Assembly: GCA_021018995.1 (NCBI GenBank)
Contig: JAJIZI010000025.1
Coordinates: 62,001-126,000 of the forward strand
From: Chloranthus sessilifolius
Taxonomy: Eukaryota > Streptophyta > Magnoliopsida > Chloranthales > Chloranthaceae
DNA: 64,000 bases
Direction: 5' to 3'
Shown here: in pieces, positions 1-11,099 of the stretch
Layout: every line of letters starts with the position of its first letter
Numbering within the stretch: position 1 is the first letter of the stretch
Position numbers and translations under genes: made by a program
The notes under the pieces: model-generated
Told to the model about the DNA's origin: nothing
The model's input: the letters and a program-made list of their open reading frames with translations, nothing else
The model's database searches: none

Positions 1-395
1 TCAGTGGGGCACGCGAGCGCGAGGCACAAGGCTGTGGGCTTGATTCGGCAGGCGAACGAGGTACTAGTGCAATGCACATGGTGATGCTTGAGCAGGCCAA
101 GTTAGCGCAGCGGTGCAGATTGGCGTGTCGTAAGGGGCACGATGAGCCGAATGGTAGGCCGTGAAACAGAGGCAACCATGTTGGGAGGAGTTCCCGTCCT
201 CTAGGCGGGTGGTATCATAGCTGATGTGCAGAAAGGGTTGGCTTCGTTGCACGCGGTAGCGAAGCATCGCGCGGGTTGAAAGCGCGTCGAAGGACGCCCT
301 CGCGACGATTGTTATCAAAAGTAGGCTGACCTAGCGAAGCGTGCGTTAGGTGCCGCACGGGACTGAGGTTGCGGAAGTGCGACCCCGTGACATTT

Positions 396-407
396 TGGTA
401 TCAGAGC
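396..407 (+). other. Primer-binding site, initiator Met-tRNA type
   Basis: TGGTATCAGAGC lies four bases after the LTR end at 392. This is the usual plant retrotransposon primer site complementary to the 3' end of initiator methionine tRNA. It fixes the left LTR boundary and the plus orientation of the element. Confidence 0.85.
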
Positions 408-760
408 CAAGTTCGATCCAGAAGCGATGATGCTATGAGCGAATTGGTGCGAAAGCACGCGATGTGGTGTCAAGAGGACACGCGACATCCATGAACAAGT
501 GGTGCAGAGGCACGCGATGTGGTGTCAAGAGGACACGCGACATCCTTGAACATTGGTGCGGAGGCACGCGACATCCCTGAGCTAGTTAACAGGTGAGGGC
601 CTTGTGACAGCAGAACCAAGTTGACCCGACCGGGGTGACAGTGGGGAGCTTGTGGGAAGGTGCGGGCCTAAGAACTAGAAATGTGTTGCTAACAAGCTGG
701 GAGGAGTTGGCGGGGTCAGTTCACTGCGATCATGCGTCAATGAGGACGTTGACATTTTAT

Positions 761-774
761 GGAGTGGTGGAGGA
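761..774 (+). other. Polypurine tract before the right LTR
   Basis: GGAGTGGTGGAGGA abuts the TGTGGCGGGG start of the right LTR. It is purine-rich apart from two T residues, as expected for the plus-strand primer of an LTR retrotransposon. Confidence 0.65.
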
Positions 775-1733
775 TGTGGCGGGGCCAGAACTCGAGCTTG
801 CAGCATGGTACATGTGGCACGACATGTGGTGCCAGGAGGGCACGCGACATGGGGCCATATTGGCCTGGCGACGTGGTAGCGCTGCGAGGACACGACACGG
901 TCGCATGAGGGTACGACGCGGAGCGTCACGGACGCGACATAGCCAAGGTGGGCTAGCGATGCATGAGGCGTTGCGGTATGTCAAACCAATAGGTTTGAGG
1001 TTCTCCTGCCATTCTAGCTGAATGACTGTTTTACCCTTATATAGGGGAAGGGAGCTAGAGAGCTATTCCCCCGCACACGGGCCCTTGCGTTGCCATAGGG
1101 GGCGCAAGTGTCTCCTAGGCCTGAAAGGGTGGGCCTAGGAGGTCGACGCAGCGATGCCGTGTGAAACCCGAGGGAGGTTGATGTATGGCTCCGGACTACA
1201 CGTCGCGGTGCATACGGCTGGGCAACCTTGCGTGAGAACACCAAGGCGCTGCGTGGGACTCAGTTGAGCACGACAGCATGTGGGCTAAAGATGAACGTGT
1301 GCTAGTAATTCGGAACGCACACGAAGGCAAGCTGCGTGGGACTCAGTTGGACACGCAAGCACGAGGCACAAGGTTGTGGGCTTGGTTCGGCAGGCGAGCG
1401 AGGTACTAGTGCAGTACACAGGGTGAAGCTTGAGCAGGCCAAGTTAGCGCAGCGGTGCAGATTGGCGTGTCGTAAGGGACACGATGAGCTGAATGATAGG
1501 CCGTGAAACAGAGGCAATCATGTTGGGAGGAGTTCCCGTCCTCTAGGCGGGTGGTATCAGAGCTTATGTGCAGAAGGGTTGGCTTCGTTGCACGCGGTAG
1601 CGAAGCACCGCACGGGTTGAAAGTACGTGGAAGGACGCCCTCGCGACGATTGTTATCAGAAGTAGGCTGACTTAGCGAAGCGTGCGTTAGGTGCCGCACG
1701 GGACTGAGGTTGCGGAAGTGTGACCCCGTGACA

Positions 1734-2225
1734 ATCGGCTCATATCTAGGGTCAGCCCGTACTAAAAATAAAATCTTAAAGGAAAAGGGCTACTAGTGGG
1801 ACCAAGTGGAGCCACCAAAGAGGACAATATCTTCACATGTGGCGTCGGGGCATGTGGCGTCGAGGCATTACATAGGTCCTAGCTGTAGAAGGTGATTTAT
1901 ATGCGGTCACAGTTATCTAATATTATTCATACAATTTTAGATAGATTGGATAGGTTAAAATTTATATTCACGATATACATATTGATGAAATATGTTACCC
2001 GACACAGGATTTAGCTTGGATTTGCGTTTTTCTTCTGAAATTTTTTTACTTAACGAAATAAATTATCATAGTTAATAAATTAAATATCAATAAACAATAT
2101 TCAACTGTATTCATCAAAAAATAAAAGTAAAACACAAATATTCAACTATATCCACAGACGATATCAACAAAAATAGTTATCATAAATTCTCACATAGATA
2201 TTGAAAGCTTATAGAAAAACAGTAC
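1734..2225 (-). other. First-intron sequence of eIF3m copy A
   Basis: From about 1792 to 2225 this is nearly collinear with 17514-17934, the first intron of eIF3m copy B, including the splice donor GTACTG read on the minus strand. The left part (1734-1791) is not clearly matched. No coding sequence is seen. Copy A carries an extra short duplication of a CATGTGGCGTCG-like motif near 1836-1865 that copy B lacks. Confidence 0.7.
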
Positions 2226-2318
2226 CTCGGGTCCTGCATCTGCCCACGCAAGCTCGGATGTGAATCTGACGACGGCGAACGCTGGATCCTCCTCTGTAGT
2301 AGCTACGATCGTCGTCAT
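2226..2318 (-). CDS. EIF3M: eIF3 subunit M, first exon of tandem copy A (partial gene)
   Basis: Translation initiation factor eIF3m is a PCI-domain subunit of the eIF3 complex, which loads the 40S ribosomal subunit in the cytoplasm. This exon runs from an ATG (complement of 2316-2318) for 31 codons to a GTACTG donor and ends in phase 0. The peptide starts MTTIVATTEEDPAFAVVRF and ends SELAWADAGPE, the recognisable N-terminus of plant eIF3m. Phase 0 fits exon 2 of copy B (VAEPQVTRLC), which also starts in phase 0. The gene reads leftwards, so exons 2-10 would lie outside the window, beyond the LTR element at 1-1733. The exon is intact, unlike its twin at 17935-18025. It is most likely the functional tandem copy, but it could be only a duplicated 5' fragment. 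Confidence 0.8.
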
Positions 2319-2508
2319 TTTGGTAAAAAGAAAAAGGTAACAACCAAAATAAAACACTAGATTCCACGGTCTCTTTATAGTAGAAGAAGTGAATCCCTAA
2401 AATTTTAGGGCTACTCTAGACAGTAAGAGTGGTTTTAGTACTTTTTTTCGTCTCCAGAAAGCAACAGTAGAATTCTATCCTCATCATAACCTCATATATA
2501 TATATATA
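2319..2508 (-). promoter_or_regulatory. Proximal promoter and 5' UTR of eIF3m copy A
   Basis: On the minus strand a TATAAAG box (complement of 2373-2379) sits about 55 bp upstream of the ATG, followed by a T-rich leader. Sequence from 2402 to 2495 is shared with the promoter of copy B. The promoter is interrupted at an AT repeat near 2497-2508 by inserted transposons. Its continuation reappears at 5706-5812. Confidence 0.6.
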
Positions 2509-2509
2509 T

Positions 2510-2825
2510 AGGGAGCCGGTTAGGTCCTCCAATGGAGGACGGTGACCGTCCTCCAAGATCCACGTGGAGCTCCACGTGTCACCCAAAACACTTTTTTGGT
2601 GCCACTTGGAGCACAGGTGGACAGTTTAGATCAATATTAAAAAATAAAAATTCCGAAAAATAAATTTTAAACCCACAAGTCAAAGTTTGATGATTTTCAT
2701 TGGTCCACATTTCACGATTCAAAATATACACGGTGGAGATGAGTTTTTAATTTATTTTTTTTTCAAAAATGATCTAAGCAATGCACCCAAGGTCCACGTG
2801 GCACCCAAAAGTGTTTTGGGTTATT
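2510..2825. mobile_element. MITE-like fragment with CCACGTGG-rich inverted ends
   Basis: The left part contains a tandem of TCCTCCAATGG and CGTCCTCC and the motif CCACGTGGAGCTCCACGTG. Near 2791-2820 there is a partly inverted match (GTCCACGTGGCACCC, AAGTGTTTTGGG) to 2568-2592. A similar but better preserved foldback element lies at 30311-30622. Boundaries are approximate; the right end is truncated by the next element. Confidence 0.45.
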
Positions 2826-3105
2826 TGGGGGAAATTTATATTTTTGGCCCTACAAGTTTGCTTATTTGCATAAACGGTCCTATAATTTTAATCTTTTTTA
2901 ACTGATAATCTCATTAGAGTGCACCTTATTTAATTAAGTTGACGGTCACTATCTAAAAACGGCATTAGATGATAATCTATTTTAATTTGGTACATGATAT
3001 AAAATTACTATTAAAAAAAAAAAACTCGTTAACATACCGCTATCTTAATATAGTGACCACTAATATACCGCTATCTAAAAAAAAATATCTTTTAGGATAG
3101 CCGCC

Positions 3106-4118
3106 TGTGACGGGGCCAATACTCGAGCTTGCAGCATGGTGCTTAAGGTACGATATGTGGTGCTAGGAGGGCACGCGACATGGGGGCCAAGAGGGCCTTG
3201 TGATGTGGTCGCGCTGCGGGGACGCAACACGATCGCATAGAGGGGAAAGACCGAGAGCGACGCGGACGCGACACAGCCAAGGTAGGCTAGCGATGCAGGA
3301 GGCGTTGCGGTATATCAAACCAAGGGGTTTGAGGTCCTCCTGCCATTCGGGCTGAATAACTGTTTTACCCTTCTATAGGGGAGAAGAGCTGCAGAGTTAC
3401 CTTCCACTCACACGGGGCCTTGCGTTGTCAGAGGGGGCGCAAGTGTCTCATAAGCCTGAAATGGTGGGCCTAGGACGTCGATGCAGCGATGCCGTATGGC
3501 ACCCAAGGGAGGTTGATGTATGGCTCCGGACTACGCGTCGCGGTGCATACAACTGGGCAACCTCACGAGGAGAATATCAGCGCTGCGTGAGACTCAGTGA
3601 GCACGACAGCATGTGGGCCAAGGATGAACAAGTGTTAGTAATTCGGAACGCACACGAAGGTAAGCTGCGTGGGACTCAGTTGAGCACGCGAGCACGAGGC
3701 ACAAGGCACAAGGCTGTGGGCTTGGTTCGGTATGTGACCAAGACATGGTGGCATGGGGAGCTGCATGCCAAGACTGTTGCGAAGCAAGGTATTAGTATAG
3801 TGCACAGGGTGAAGCTTGAGCAAGCCAAGTTTAGCACAGTGGTGTAAATGAGCGTGTCGTAAGGGGCACGATATAGCTGGGTGATAGGCCGCAAAATAGA
3901 GGTAACCACGTTGAGGAAGTTCCCGTCCTCTAGGCGGGTGGCATCAGAGCTGATGTGTAGATGGGTTGGCTTCGTTAATGCAGTAGCGAAGCACCGCGCG
4001 GATTGAAAGCGCGTCGAAAGACGCCCCGCGACTGTTGGTATCAGAAGTAAGCTGACCTAGCTTAACGTGCGTTAGGTGCCGCACATGACTGAGGTTGCAG
4101 AAGTGCGACCCCGTGACA
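3106..4118 (+). mobile_element. Solo LTR, same family as the element at 1-1733
   Basis: It begins TGTGACGGGG and ends CCCCGTGACA, a perfect 10-bp inverted terminal repeat, and matches the LTR at 775-1733 along its length. There is no primer site, internal region or second LTR, so this is a solo LTR left by recombination. It is flanked by AGCCGCC on the left and AGCCGCT on the right, six of seven identical. Because the host sequence is itself rich in AGCGGCCGCT, I cannot be sure this is a target duplication. Confidence 0.85.
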
Positions 4119-4402
4119 AGCCGCTGCGATATGTTAGCGGCCGCTATCTTAAAATAGCGACCGCTAATATACCGCTATCTTTAAATATAAAAAAAGTTTA
4201 AAATTAAAATAGCGGCCGCTGCAGTATGTTAGCGGCCGCTATCTTAATTTTTTTTTATTTTTTTAAGATAGCGGTATGTTAACGGCTGTTATCTTAAGAT
4301 AGCGGCCCCTAACATACCGCTATCTTAAAAAAAAAAATTATATATATATATAGCGGCTGTTGCGGTATGGAAGATAGTGGCCGCTAACATACTATTATAT
4401 TA

Positions 4403-4453
<51 letters not shown>

Positions 4454-5110
4454 TTATAATACCGGCCAGTATGTTAGCGGCCGCTAACATACCGCTATCT
4501 TAAAAAAAATAATAATAAAATAAAACAAAAAATAAATTCTTAATAATAGCGGCCGCTGCGATATGTTAGCAGCCGCTATCTTAAGATAGCGGCCGCTAAC
4601 ATACCACTATCTTAAAAATAAAAATAATAATAAATAGCAGCCGCTGCGGTATGTTAGCAGCCGCTACGGTAACATACCTTTGCGGCCGCTATCTTAAGAT
4701 AACGACCGCTAACATACCGCTATCTTAAAAAGAAAAAAAATAATTTTTTTTATTTTTTATAATAGCGGCCGTTGCAGTATATCTTAAAAAAATATTTTCT
4801 TTTATTTTTTAATAATAGCGGCCGCTACCGCTATCTTAAAAAAAAAAAAAATTCTTTTCTTTTTTATTTTATTATTATTTTATTTTTTTAAATAGCGGCC
4901 GTTGCGGTATGTTAGCGATCGCTATCTTAAGATAACGGCCACTAACATACCGCTATCTTTTTTTATTTTTTTTATTTTTTTTAAGATAGCGGTATATTAG
5001 CGGTCACTATCTTAAGATAGTAGTCGCTAACATACCGCTATCTTAAGTTAGCGATCGCTATCTTAAGATAGCGGTATGTTAGCGACCGCTATCTTAAAAT
5101 AACGTTATAT
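4119..5110. repeat. Array of long near-palindromes with AGCGGCCGCT and CTTAAG cores
   Basis: The unit is a self-complementary block of about 58 bp centred on CTTAAG, with arms reading GATAGCGGTATGTTAGCGG and the reverse. Centres lie near 4295, 4582, 4695, 4928, 5013 and 5064. Around 5013 the arms (4985-5042) match at most positions. Units are separated by A/T-rich spacers including poly(A), poly(T) and a TA run (4403-4450). Related blocks flank the solo LTR at 3018-3100, continue at 5240-5520 and recur at 7095-7680. No coding potential. Confidence 0.85.
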
Positions 5111-5705
5111 TAGTGGATTTTTTGAATTATTTTTTTTGTCATTTATGTCTTCCGTTATTATATTTTTTGTAGATTACTAACTAATAAAACTTATATTAGA
5201 TAATACAATAAACTCTCTTATTCTTTTTATCCAAAGCCATCATTTTAAGATAGCGATCGCTATTTATCTTAAAATAACAGTTTCTATCTTTAGAAAACAA
5301 TATGTTAACAAGTTTTTTTGAATTATTTTTTTTTTTACTTATATCTTACGTTCTTATATTTTTGGCAGATCACTAACTAATAAACACAGTAATCTTTTTT
5401 TTTCATACCCTAAAATCTATCATATATTAGCGAGCGCTATCATAAAATATCGCCCGCTATCATAAAATAGTGCCTACTACCTTAAAATACCGGATACCAC
5501 GACCCACAATTATAAGAAAACGAGCGCTACTATAATCGGAACTGAAAAAATGGACAATAAAAAAAAATTTATATATATAATGAAAAAATAAGTGGATGCT
5601 GAAGTGGAAACGGCTTGGCTTGGAGTTGACCTATTCGGCACAGTTTCAAACTATAGGGTTGTTTTTACAAATAAGCAAACGTGTAGGGCCGAAAATGCAA
5701 AATTT

Positions 5706-5812
5706 CCTATATTAGGATAGGAGACCCGAGTGCCACGTGACTTAGTACTCGCGTTACCTTTTCATATCTGTGTGACTATCAATCGGTCTGGCCTGGATTT
5801 TGATTCGCGTGA
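5706..5812 (-). promoter_or_regulatory. Displaced distal promoter segment of eIF3m copy A
   Basis: The stretch with GAGACCCGAGTGCCACGTGA and TGTGTGACTATCAATCGGTC matches 22448-22545 upstream of copy B. It is therefore the continuation of the promoter at 2319-2508, now 3.2 kb away because of the insertion. On the right it ends in a hAT-type repeat. Confidence 0.6.
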
Positions 5813-5999
5813 GGGCTGCAACAGAGCCGAGCCAGCTCAACAACTTGACTCGACTCAGCCCGAAAAATAAGAGCTTTTTTCTTTAGAGCTTGGCTCGAGA
5901 GCCGAGCTAAACTCAGCAGTTTTTAGCTTGAATGAACAAAGTCGAGCTCGAGCTAAAGCCGGCTCATCTCGGCTCTTTAGCTCTATGGCTCTATAGCTC

Positions 6000-6087
<88 letters not shown>

Positions 6088-6125
6088 AATTAACTTTGAA
6101 AGGTCTATTTCACCTTTTAAAAAGT
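5811..6125. mobile_element. Truncated hAT-type repeat (GGGCTGCAAC family)
   Basis: It starts AGGGCTGCAAC and resembles the first part of the copy at 6475-7075: motifs rich in GAGCTCGAG and GCCGAGC, then a TA microsatellite (6003-6083), then TAATTAACTTTGA. It stops where the next long-inverted-repeat element begins, and its right half is missing. Confidence 0.6.
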
Positions 6126-7686
6126 AGGGAAATTTGCATTTTCGGCCCTACAAGTTTGCTTATTGGCAAAAACGGCTCTATAGTTTGAAACTGTGCAGAA
6201 TAGGCCAGCTCCAAGCCAAGCCGTTTCCACGTCAGCATCCACTTATTTTTTTATTATATATATGTTTATTTATTTTTATTTTGGTCCCTTTTTTCAATTC
6301 GCAGAGCTCGCTCTTTTACAATTGCGGGTCGTTATATCTTATCTTAAGATAGATAGCGGTCGCTATCTTAAAATGGTGATTTTGGATATGAAGAAAAAGA
6401 GAGATTACTGTATTATCCAATATAAGTTTTATTAGTTAGTGATCTGCAAAAAATATAAGAACGGCAGATCCAAGTAGGGCTACAACAGAGCCGAGCCAGT
6501 TCGACAATGCGACTCGGCTCGACCCGAAAAATAAGAGTTTTTCTCTTTAAAGTTCGGCTCGAGAGCCAAGCCGAGCTGGACAATTTGTAGCTCGAATGAA
6601 CAAAGCTGAGCTAGAGCTAAGGCTGGCTCAGCCCGACTCGGCTTTATGGTTCGGTTTATATATATATATATAAGTAATTAACTTTGAGAGGTCTATTTAC
6701 CCTTCAAAGTAATCGTTTAAGTTTATCTAAAGGTTACTTTAAAGGGTAAATAAGAACTTTTGCCCCCACTTGCCCTAATTTATCTAACAATTTATTTATT
6801 TCATATGTTACGTACTTGTGTTTAATCATTCATTTAAATCTTTTGTAGAATGAATATTTAATTGAGTAGAAGTTTTAAAAAGTACTAGGAGAATTTTTTT
6901 TATAATAGAACATACTTGGCTCGAAGCTCAGCCCGAACTCGGAGAGCCGAGCTAGAGCTTGAAATTTTCGAGCTCGAAAAGCCTAGAGCTTACCTCCAGC
7001 TCGGCTCGTATAAGGTATAAAGCCGAGCTAGAGCTGACCTGAGCTCAGGCTCGGCCCGACTCGATTGCAGCCCTAGACCTAAGTAAAAAAAAGAATAAAA
7101 AAATTAAAAAAAATCCGCTAACATACTGTTATCTTAATATAGTGATCGCTAACATACCGTTATCTTAAGTTGGGGAATTTTTTTTTTTTAATTTTTAAAA
7201 AAAAAATAGTGATTTCATACCATGTGCACAATTAAAATAGATGACCATCTAATGCCGACCTTTAAAAAGAAAAAAATAATCAAAAAATCCGCTAATATAC
7301 CGTTATCTTAAGATAGCGATTGCTAACATATCGCTATTTTAAGATAGTGACTGCCATTTTAAGATAGCGACCACTATCTTAAGTTGGCGTCGCTATCTTA
7401 AGATAGCAGACCGCTAACTTAAGATGACGGTCGCTATCTTAAAATAGTGGCAATTTTTTTTTTTATCATGTACATAATTAAAATAGATTATCATCTAATT
7501 CCGCTATCTTAATATAGCGGTAATTTTTTTTTTTTACCATGTATGCAATTAAAATAGATTATCATTTAATACCGCTATCTTAAGATGGCGGCAATTTTTT
7601 CTTTTACCATGTATATAATTAAAATAGATTACAAAAGACATAAATAACAAAAAAAATAATAATAATAATTTAAAAAATCCGCTAAA
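6126..7686. mobile_element. Long-inverted-repeat DNA element, copy 2, lacking its right end
   Basis: The left end (6126-6240) is the inverted copy of 5590-5705. The next 230 bp (to 6466) are the inverted counterpart of 5150-5290, including the AATATAAGTTTTATTAGTTAG motif shared by both. After the hAT insertion at 6475-7075 the sequence resumes with palindrome units. At 7445-7635 there are about three copies of a roughly 70-bp repeat containing AATTAAAATAGATTATCAT. No right terminal repeat was found, so the copy is truncated near 7686. Confidence 0.6.
6475..7075. mobile_element. Non-autonomous hAT element with imperfect 8-bp target duplication
   Basis: The ends are TAGGGCTACAAC and TTGCAGCCCTA, inverted. 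The flanks GATCCAAG (6467-6474) and GACCTAAG (7076-7083) agree at six of eight positions, as expected for an aged hAT target duplication. The interior is non-coding and rich in GAGCCGAGC and GAGCTCGA, with a short TA run. The same family occurs at 5811, 42299 and 53999. Confidence 0.75.
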
Positions 7687-9086
7687 AAACGTGTTTGGCA
7701 AGCCGAGTTCTTGAGGATTTCTCAGGTAAAAAACGTCATTTTATACAAAAGTGAAATAGTTTGTCGTTTGGCAACAACGTGGGCCCCACATATCTCAGAA
7801 AACTTTTAAAAAAACTTGAATTTTATTTCCCATTTAAATTCTGCTGAAAATCATTTTCGCCCATGAACCTAGCAAAAGCTCTCATCTTCTTTCTTCGTCT
7901 CTGCATCTCTCTCTCAACTACCGCTTGGGTTGTATTAGTGTACTTGTATTGCTTTCTTGGATAGTTGACTTCGAAGAAAGCAGTTTAATTGATTTTAATT
8001 TAAACTATTTTTATTCATGTTGAATCCTACCTAGGTGCCTCAAGTTTGTAGTTTATGATTATTTTGCGGAGATTTATGCAAGTTTTATAGTTCCAAGGTA
8101 GACTTTCTTTATCTAAGATTGCTATAATTTTCTTGAAAATTATAAACGGAGGACATATTTATTAAGGGCAAAGTGCATGCAGCTGACGTGGCACCACGTG
8201 ACTGGCTGCACTGACATTAATTGAGCCCCACCGCACTTATAGACAATTGCATCACGCCACATCAGTATTATCTACATTAAATCTGCCGTCCATATAACAT
8301 TATCCTAATTTGATTGTTACATAATCTTCCATTAATTCTCAAGTAAAATATTGGCATTGAAGAATCATTTTATAATAACCATTTACCTTAGCATGTGCAA
8401 TGCAAACAGTGGAGAGAACATGAGGAAGGCAAAAACGAATATATAAAAAAAGGGTTCATGGGAGCTCATCGCTCTATTAAAAATAAAAAATAAAAGAAAA
8501 AAGAAAAAGTTCAATGGGAACTCATGCTCCTTGTACAATAGTAACTTCACAGTCCCACATTTTAGGTCATGGAAGACTTCTTACGCAATCGCTGCCATTT
8601 CTCCCTTGTTCTTTTTGTCTTCTGTTTGATTCATCATTGGTAGAGATGATGAAGCTCCTGAGCCCTGATCCCCAAAAGGGGCAATGGGCTTTTTTTTCTT
8701 TCTTTCGGCAGCTTACAATAATCTAACTCTGAATTGAGAAACGCTTAGGTGGAAAATTGGCAATACACTCTTGTGGGGTATTTGCTGGGATTATCTAGCA
8801 AGAACCACCACTAAAAACATGTGGCGCGCATCACGTGATTTTAGAATCACTTTTTGGGATGTGTGCTATGTGAAGTAAAAAAAAATGACCTTCACATGGT
8901 ACGCCGCATGATCTCAAAAATCATTGTGTGAAATATTGAGACGAAAAATAATTTCCACCATCTGGTTCAAAACAGTCGATGGTTTTCAGCAGGGGTGAGA
9001 TTACATTTTCTTGGAGTGCAAGTAATGGTACCCTTCACTAATAAGTATATGATACTTAATTCGGATCGGTTTCATTGCGATTTGAT
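7687..9086. other. Intergenic, no gene recognised
   Basis: I see no coding sequence with family signatures. A block near 8816-8995 (CATGATCTCAAAAATCATTG and neighbours) is a single unit of the repeat that is amplified at 25801-26253, so it is probably a fragment of that foldback family. Confidence 0.5.
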
Positions 9087-9482
9087 ATTTAGCATAGAAT
9101 TTCTCTATTTTTTTTTTATAGAAAAATTTCTCTATTTCTATTTGAAGGATGAGTTTAGATTTGGCATATTTCTCTTCATTAACTCCCTGCACAATATAAA
9201 TTGATCCAGGACTATCCGTGGCTCACCATTGATTTAGCATCGAATTTCTCTATTTCTATTTGAAGGGAGGATGAGTTTAGATTTGTCATATTTATCTTCA
9301 TTAATTCCTCGCACAACAATATAAATTGATCCAAGACCATCAGTTGATCACCATTGATTTAGCATCGAATTTCCCTATTTTTATTTCAAGGATGAGTTTA
9401 AATTTGCCATATTTCTCTTCATTAATTCACTGCACAACAACATAAATTGATCCAAGACTATCAGTCGATCACCATTTATTTC
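9087..9482. repeat. Three tandem copies of a repeat of about 125 bp
   Basis: Copies begin ATTTAGCAT at 9087, 9232 and 9357 and share TTTAGATTTG, CTTCATTAA and ATAAATTGATCCA. The first unit is about 20 bp longer because of a T-rich insertion. It lies about 280 bp beyond the 3' end of eIF3m copy B. Confidence 0.8.
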
Positions 9483-11099
9483 GACTGCAACTACTTATAG
9501 TGATCGTACACTGATCATATCGTTTAATGGGGACTACAAACCAAGCTCAGTGAGAATCATGTCTGAATTACTTGACAGATCAAAGATGTTTACAAAATTC
9601 ATCAGAATAACAGCTAACTAAATCCTCTTTTGGTAGAGATATGAGCCTCAGTCTCTAATAAAAACTCTTTTTTTTAGAAAAATGAGTAATAAAAATACTC
9701 TTGCAGATGTGTATGCACCAAAATTCGATAGCTGACAACAAATAATCGTTCAGCAACTCTCAACGAATCATCAAACCTTGCATAGCCTGTGAGCCTTCTT
9801 CAGTGGCCTTGTTAGCTTGGATGGTGCTTATGACATTTGCAACATTACCCTGAGACAGATGAGGCAGCAAGAAGGAGAAAATTTTAAGGACACTATTTCC
9901 AAAGAATCTATATACATATATATATATATATATATATAGAAAAGGCGTTTGAAGTCTCAAGTGAAGAAAATAATGTTTACCCTCCAAACTCCGAGCTTCG
10001 AACGAAGGGATTTCCACTGCGACAGCCCAAAGACACGCTCGGTACAACGGCTGCACATAAAGTATCATATAAAGAAATGGACAATAGGGAGGCAGAATGA
10101 TGTCATCAGTTGTGCCTCAGTCTCCGTAAATTTGGTGGCATGGCGTGTTTTGGCGTCTCTTAATCTTATTACTACAAGGTGGCCAATAAAACTTTTGTGC
10201 TGGACCCCACAGTAACCCAAAATCACTTGATAGTCTTTCTAAACTCGGGTATATTACATGTGAGGATGGCCTAGTCTTCATTTCAACAGCAATCCACTAG
10301 CAAGTCAATGGTCCAGGATTAGTCTTCTTGATCCCACCATCATATGGTCCCAACTCATCAACGTAGCATTTAACAATTCAAGGAAAAAGAGAGAATAATG
10401 ATAGAGCTATATAATTACCTCACAACTACGGATTGATTCATCTGGTCCATTTTACAATCAAGTAGCTTAGCTGTTATCGCCTTTAACCACCCATGGCTCC
10501 ACCTCGTCCGTGACCTGCAACAATATTTTATTATCCCACAAAGAAATGAAAGTTTAGCAAAGAAACTTAAAAAGGGAAGAAAGAGATCGAGCTTACCCGG
10601 AGGGTGTCTTTTATGACAGCATATGGGATCTCACCAGAAACATTTGAACCGAGATCAGCCAATGACATCAATCTCATCTTTGTTATACAGTCTTCATGGA
10701 CCAAACCTGAAAGTCATTATTAGAGAGAAAAAACAAGGATTAATACAAAAGAAAAAAGTTTAACAAAAGAAATAAATGTCGAAAGACTATAAAGAGGTGG
10801 GGCATATGGAAGAATCGTACCATAGCTTTTTAATAAAGTAGAATTTGCAGCATGGAAATCTAAGTAGGCATCCAGCCTATGCGTGAGAAAGATCTTCAGA
10901 AGCTGATATACCAAAGCATATTTGCCATCTTTCTCTAACTGCCCTATGGCAGGCATATCTAGCAAATCACACTGCAAGAAAACAGCAAGCTGGGGATTCA
11001 AAATCTCTTCACAGTCTTGCCTAAAATATGACCTAGCCGTCTAGGATGAAAAAAGCCAGAAAAGAAACTGCACAGTGATTCGATATGACAGATCTAAAA

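Larger units (their letters stand above)
1..1733 (+). mobile_element. Non-coding short LTR retrotransposon, left LTR cut by window edge
   Basis: Positions 1-392 match 1337-1733 closely, so these are the two LTRs of one element. The right LTR runs 775-1733 (about 959 bp), begins TGTGGCGGGG and ends CCCCGTGACA, an inverted terminal repeat with one mismatch. A primer-binding site follows the left LTR and a purine-rich tract precedes the right LTR. The internal region is only 382 bp (393-774), has no protein-coding capacity, and contains about 2.5 copies of a roughly 56-bp repeat with the motif GCACGCGATGTGG. The layout resembles TRIM or LARD-type non-autonomous elements, although the LTRs are longer than in typical TRIMs. 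Any mobilising proteins must come from another element. The solo LTR at 3106-4118 is the same family. Confidence 0.88.
2826..5705. mobile_element. Long-terminal-inverted-repeat DNA element, copy 1, in copy A promoter
   Basis: The left end (2829-2890) and right end (about 5590-5705) are inverted copies of a block that starts GGAAATTT and contains GGCCCTACAAGTTTGC and ACGGCCCTATAGTTT. The same ends occur at 6126, 18073 and 22325. No transposase is visible. The interior is a solo LTR (3106-4118) plus an array of palindromes (4119-5110 and beyond). Long inverted ends with a variable interior suggest a Mutator-like or foldback element, but I see no convincing 9-bp target duplication. It separates 2508 from 5706 in the eIF3m copy A promoter. 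Confidence 0.65.

Noticed and set aside
635..1021. 128-codon plus-strand open frame near the left edge
   Set aside because: It straddles the internal region, the purine tract and the start of the right LTR of a non-coding element, and has no domain signal.
3106..4118. Certain target-site duplication AGCCGC around the solo LTR
   Set aside because: The flanks match at six of seven bases, but the host array itself repeats AGCGGCCGCT, so the match may be accidental.
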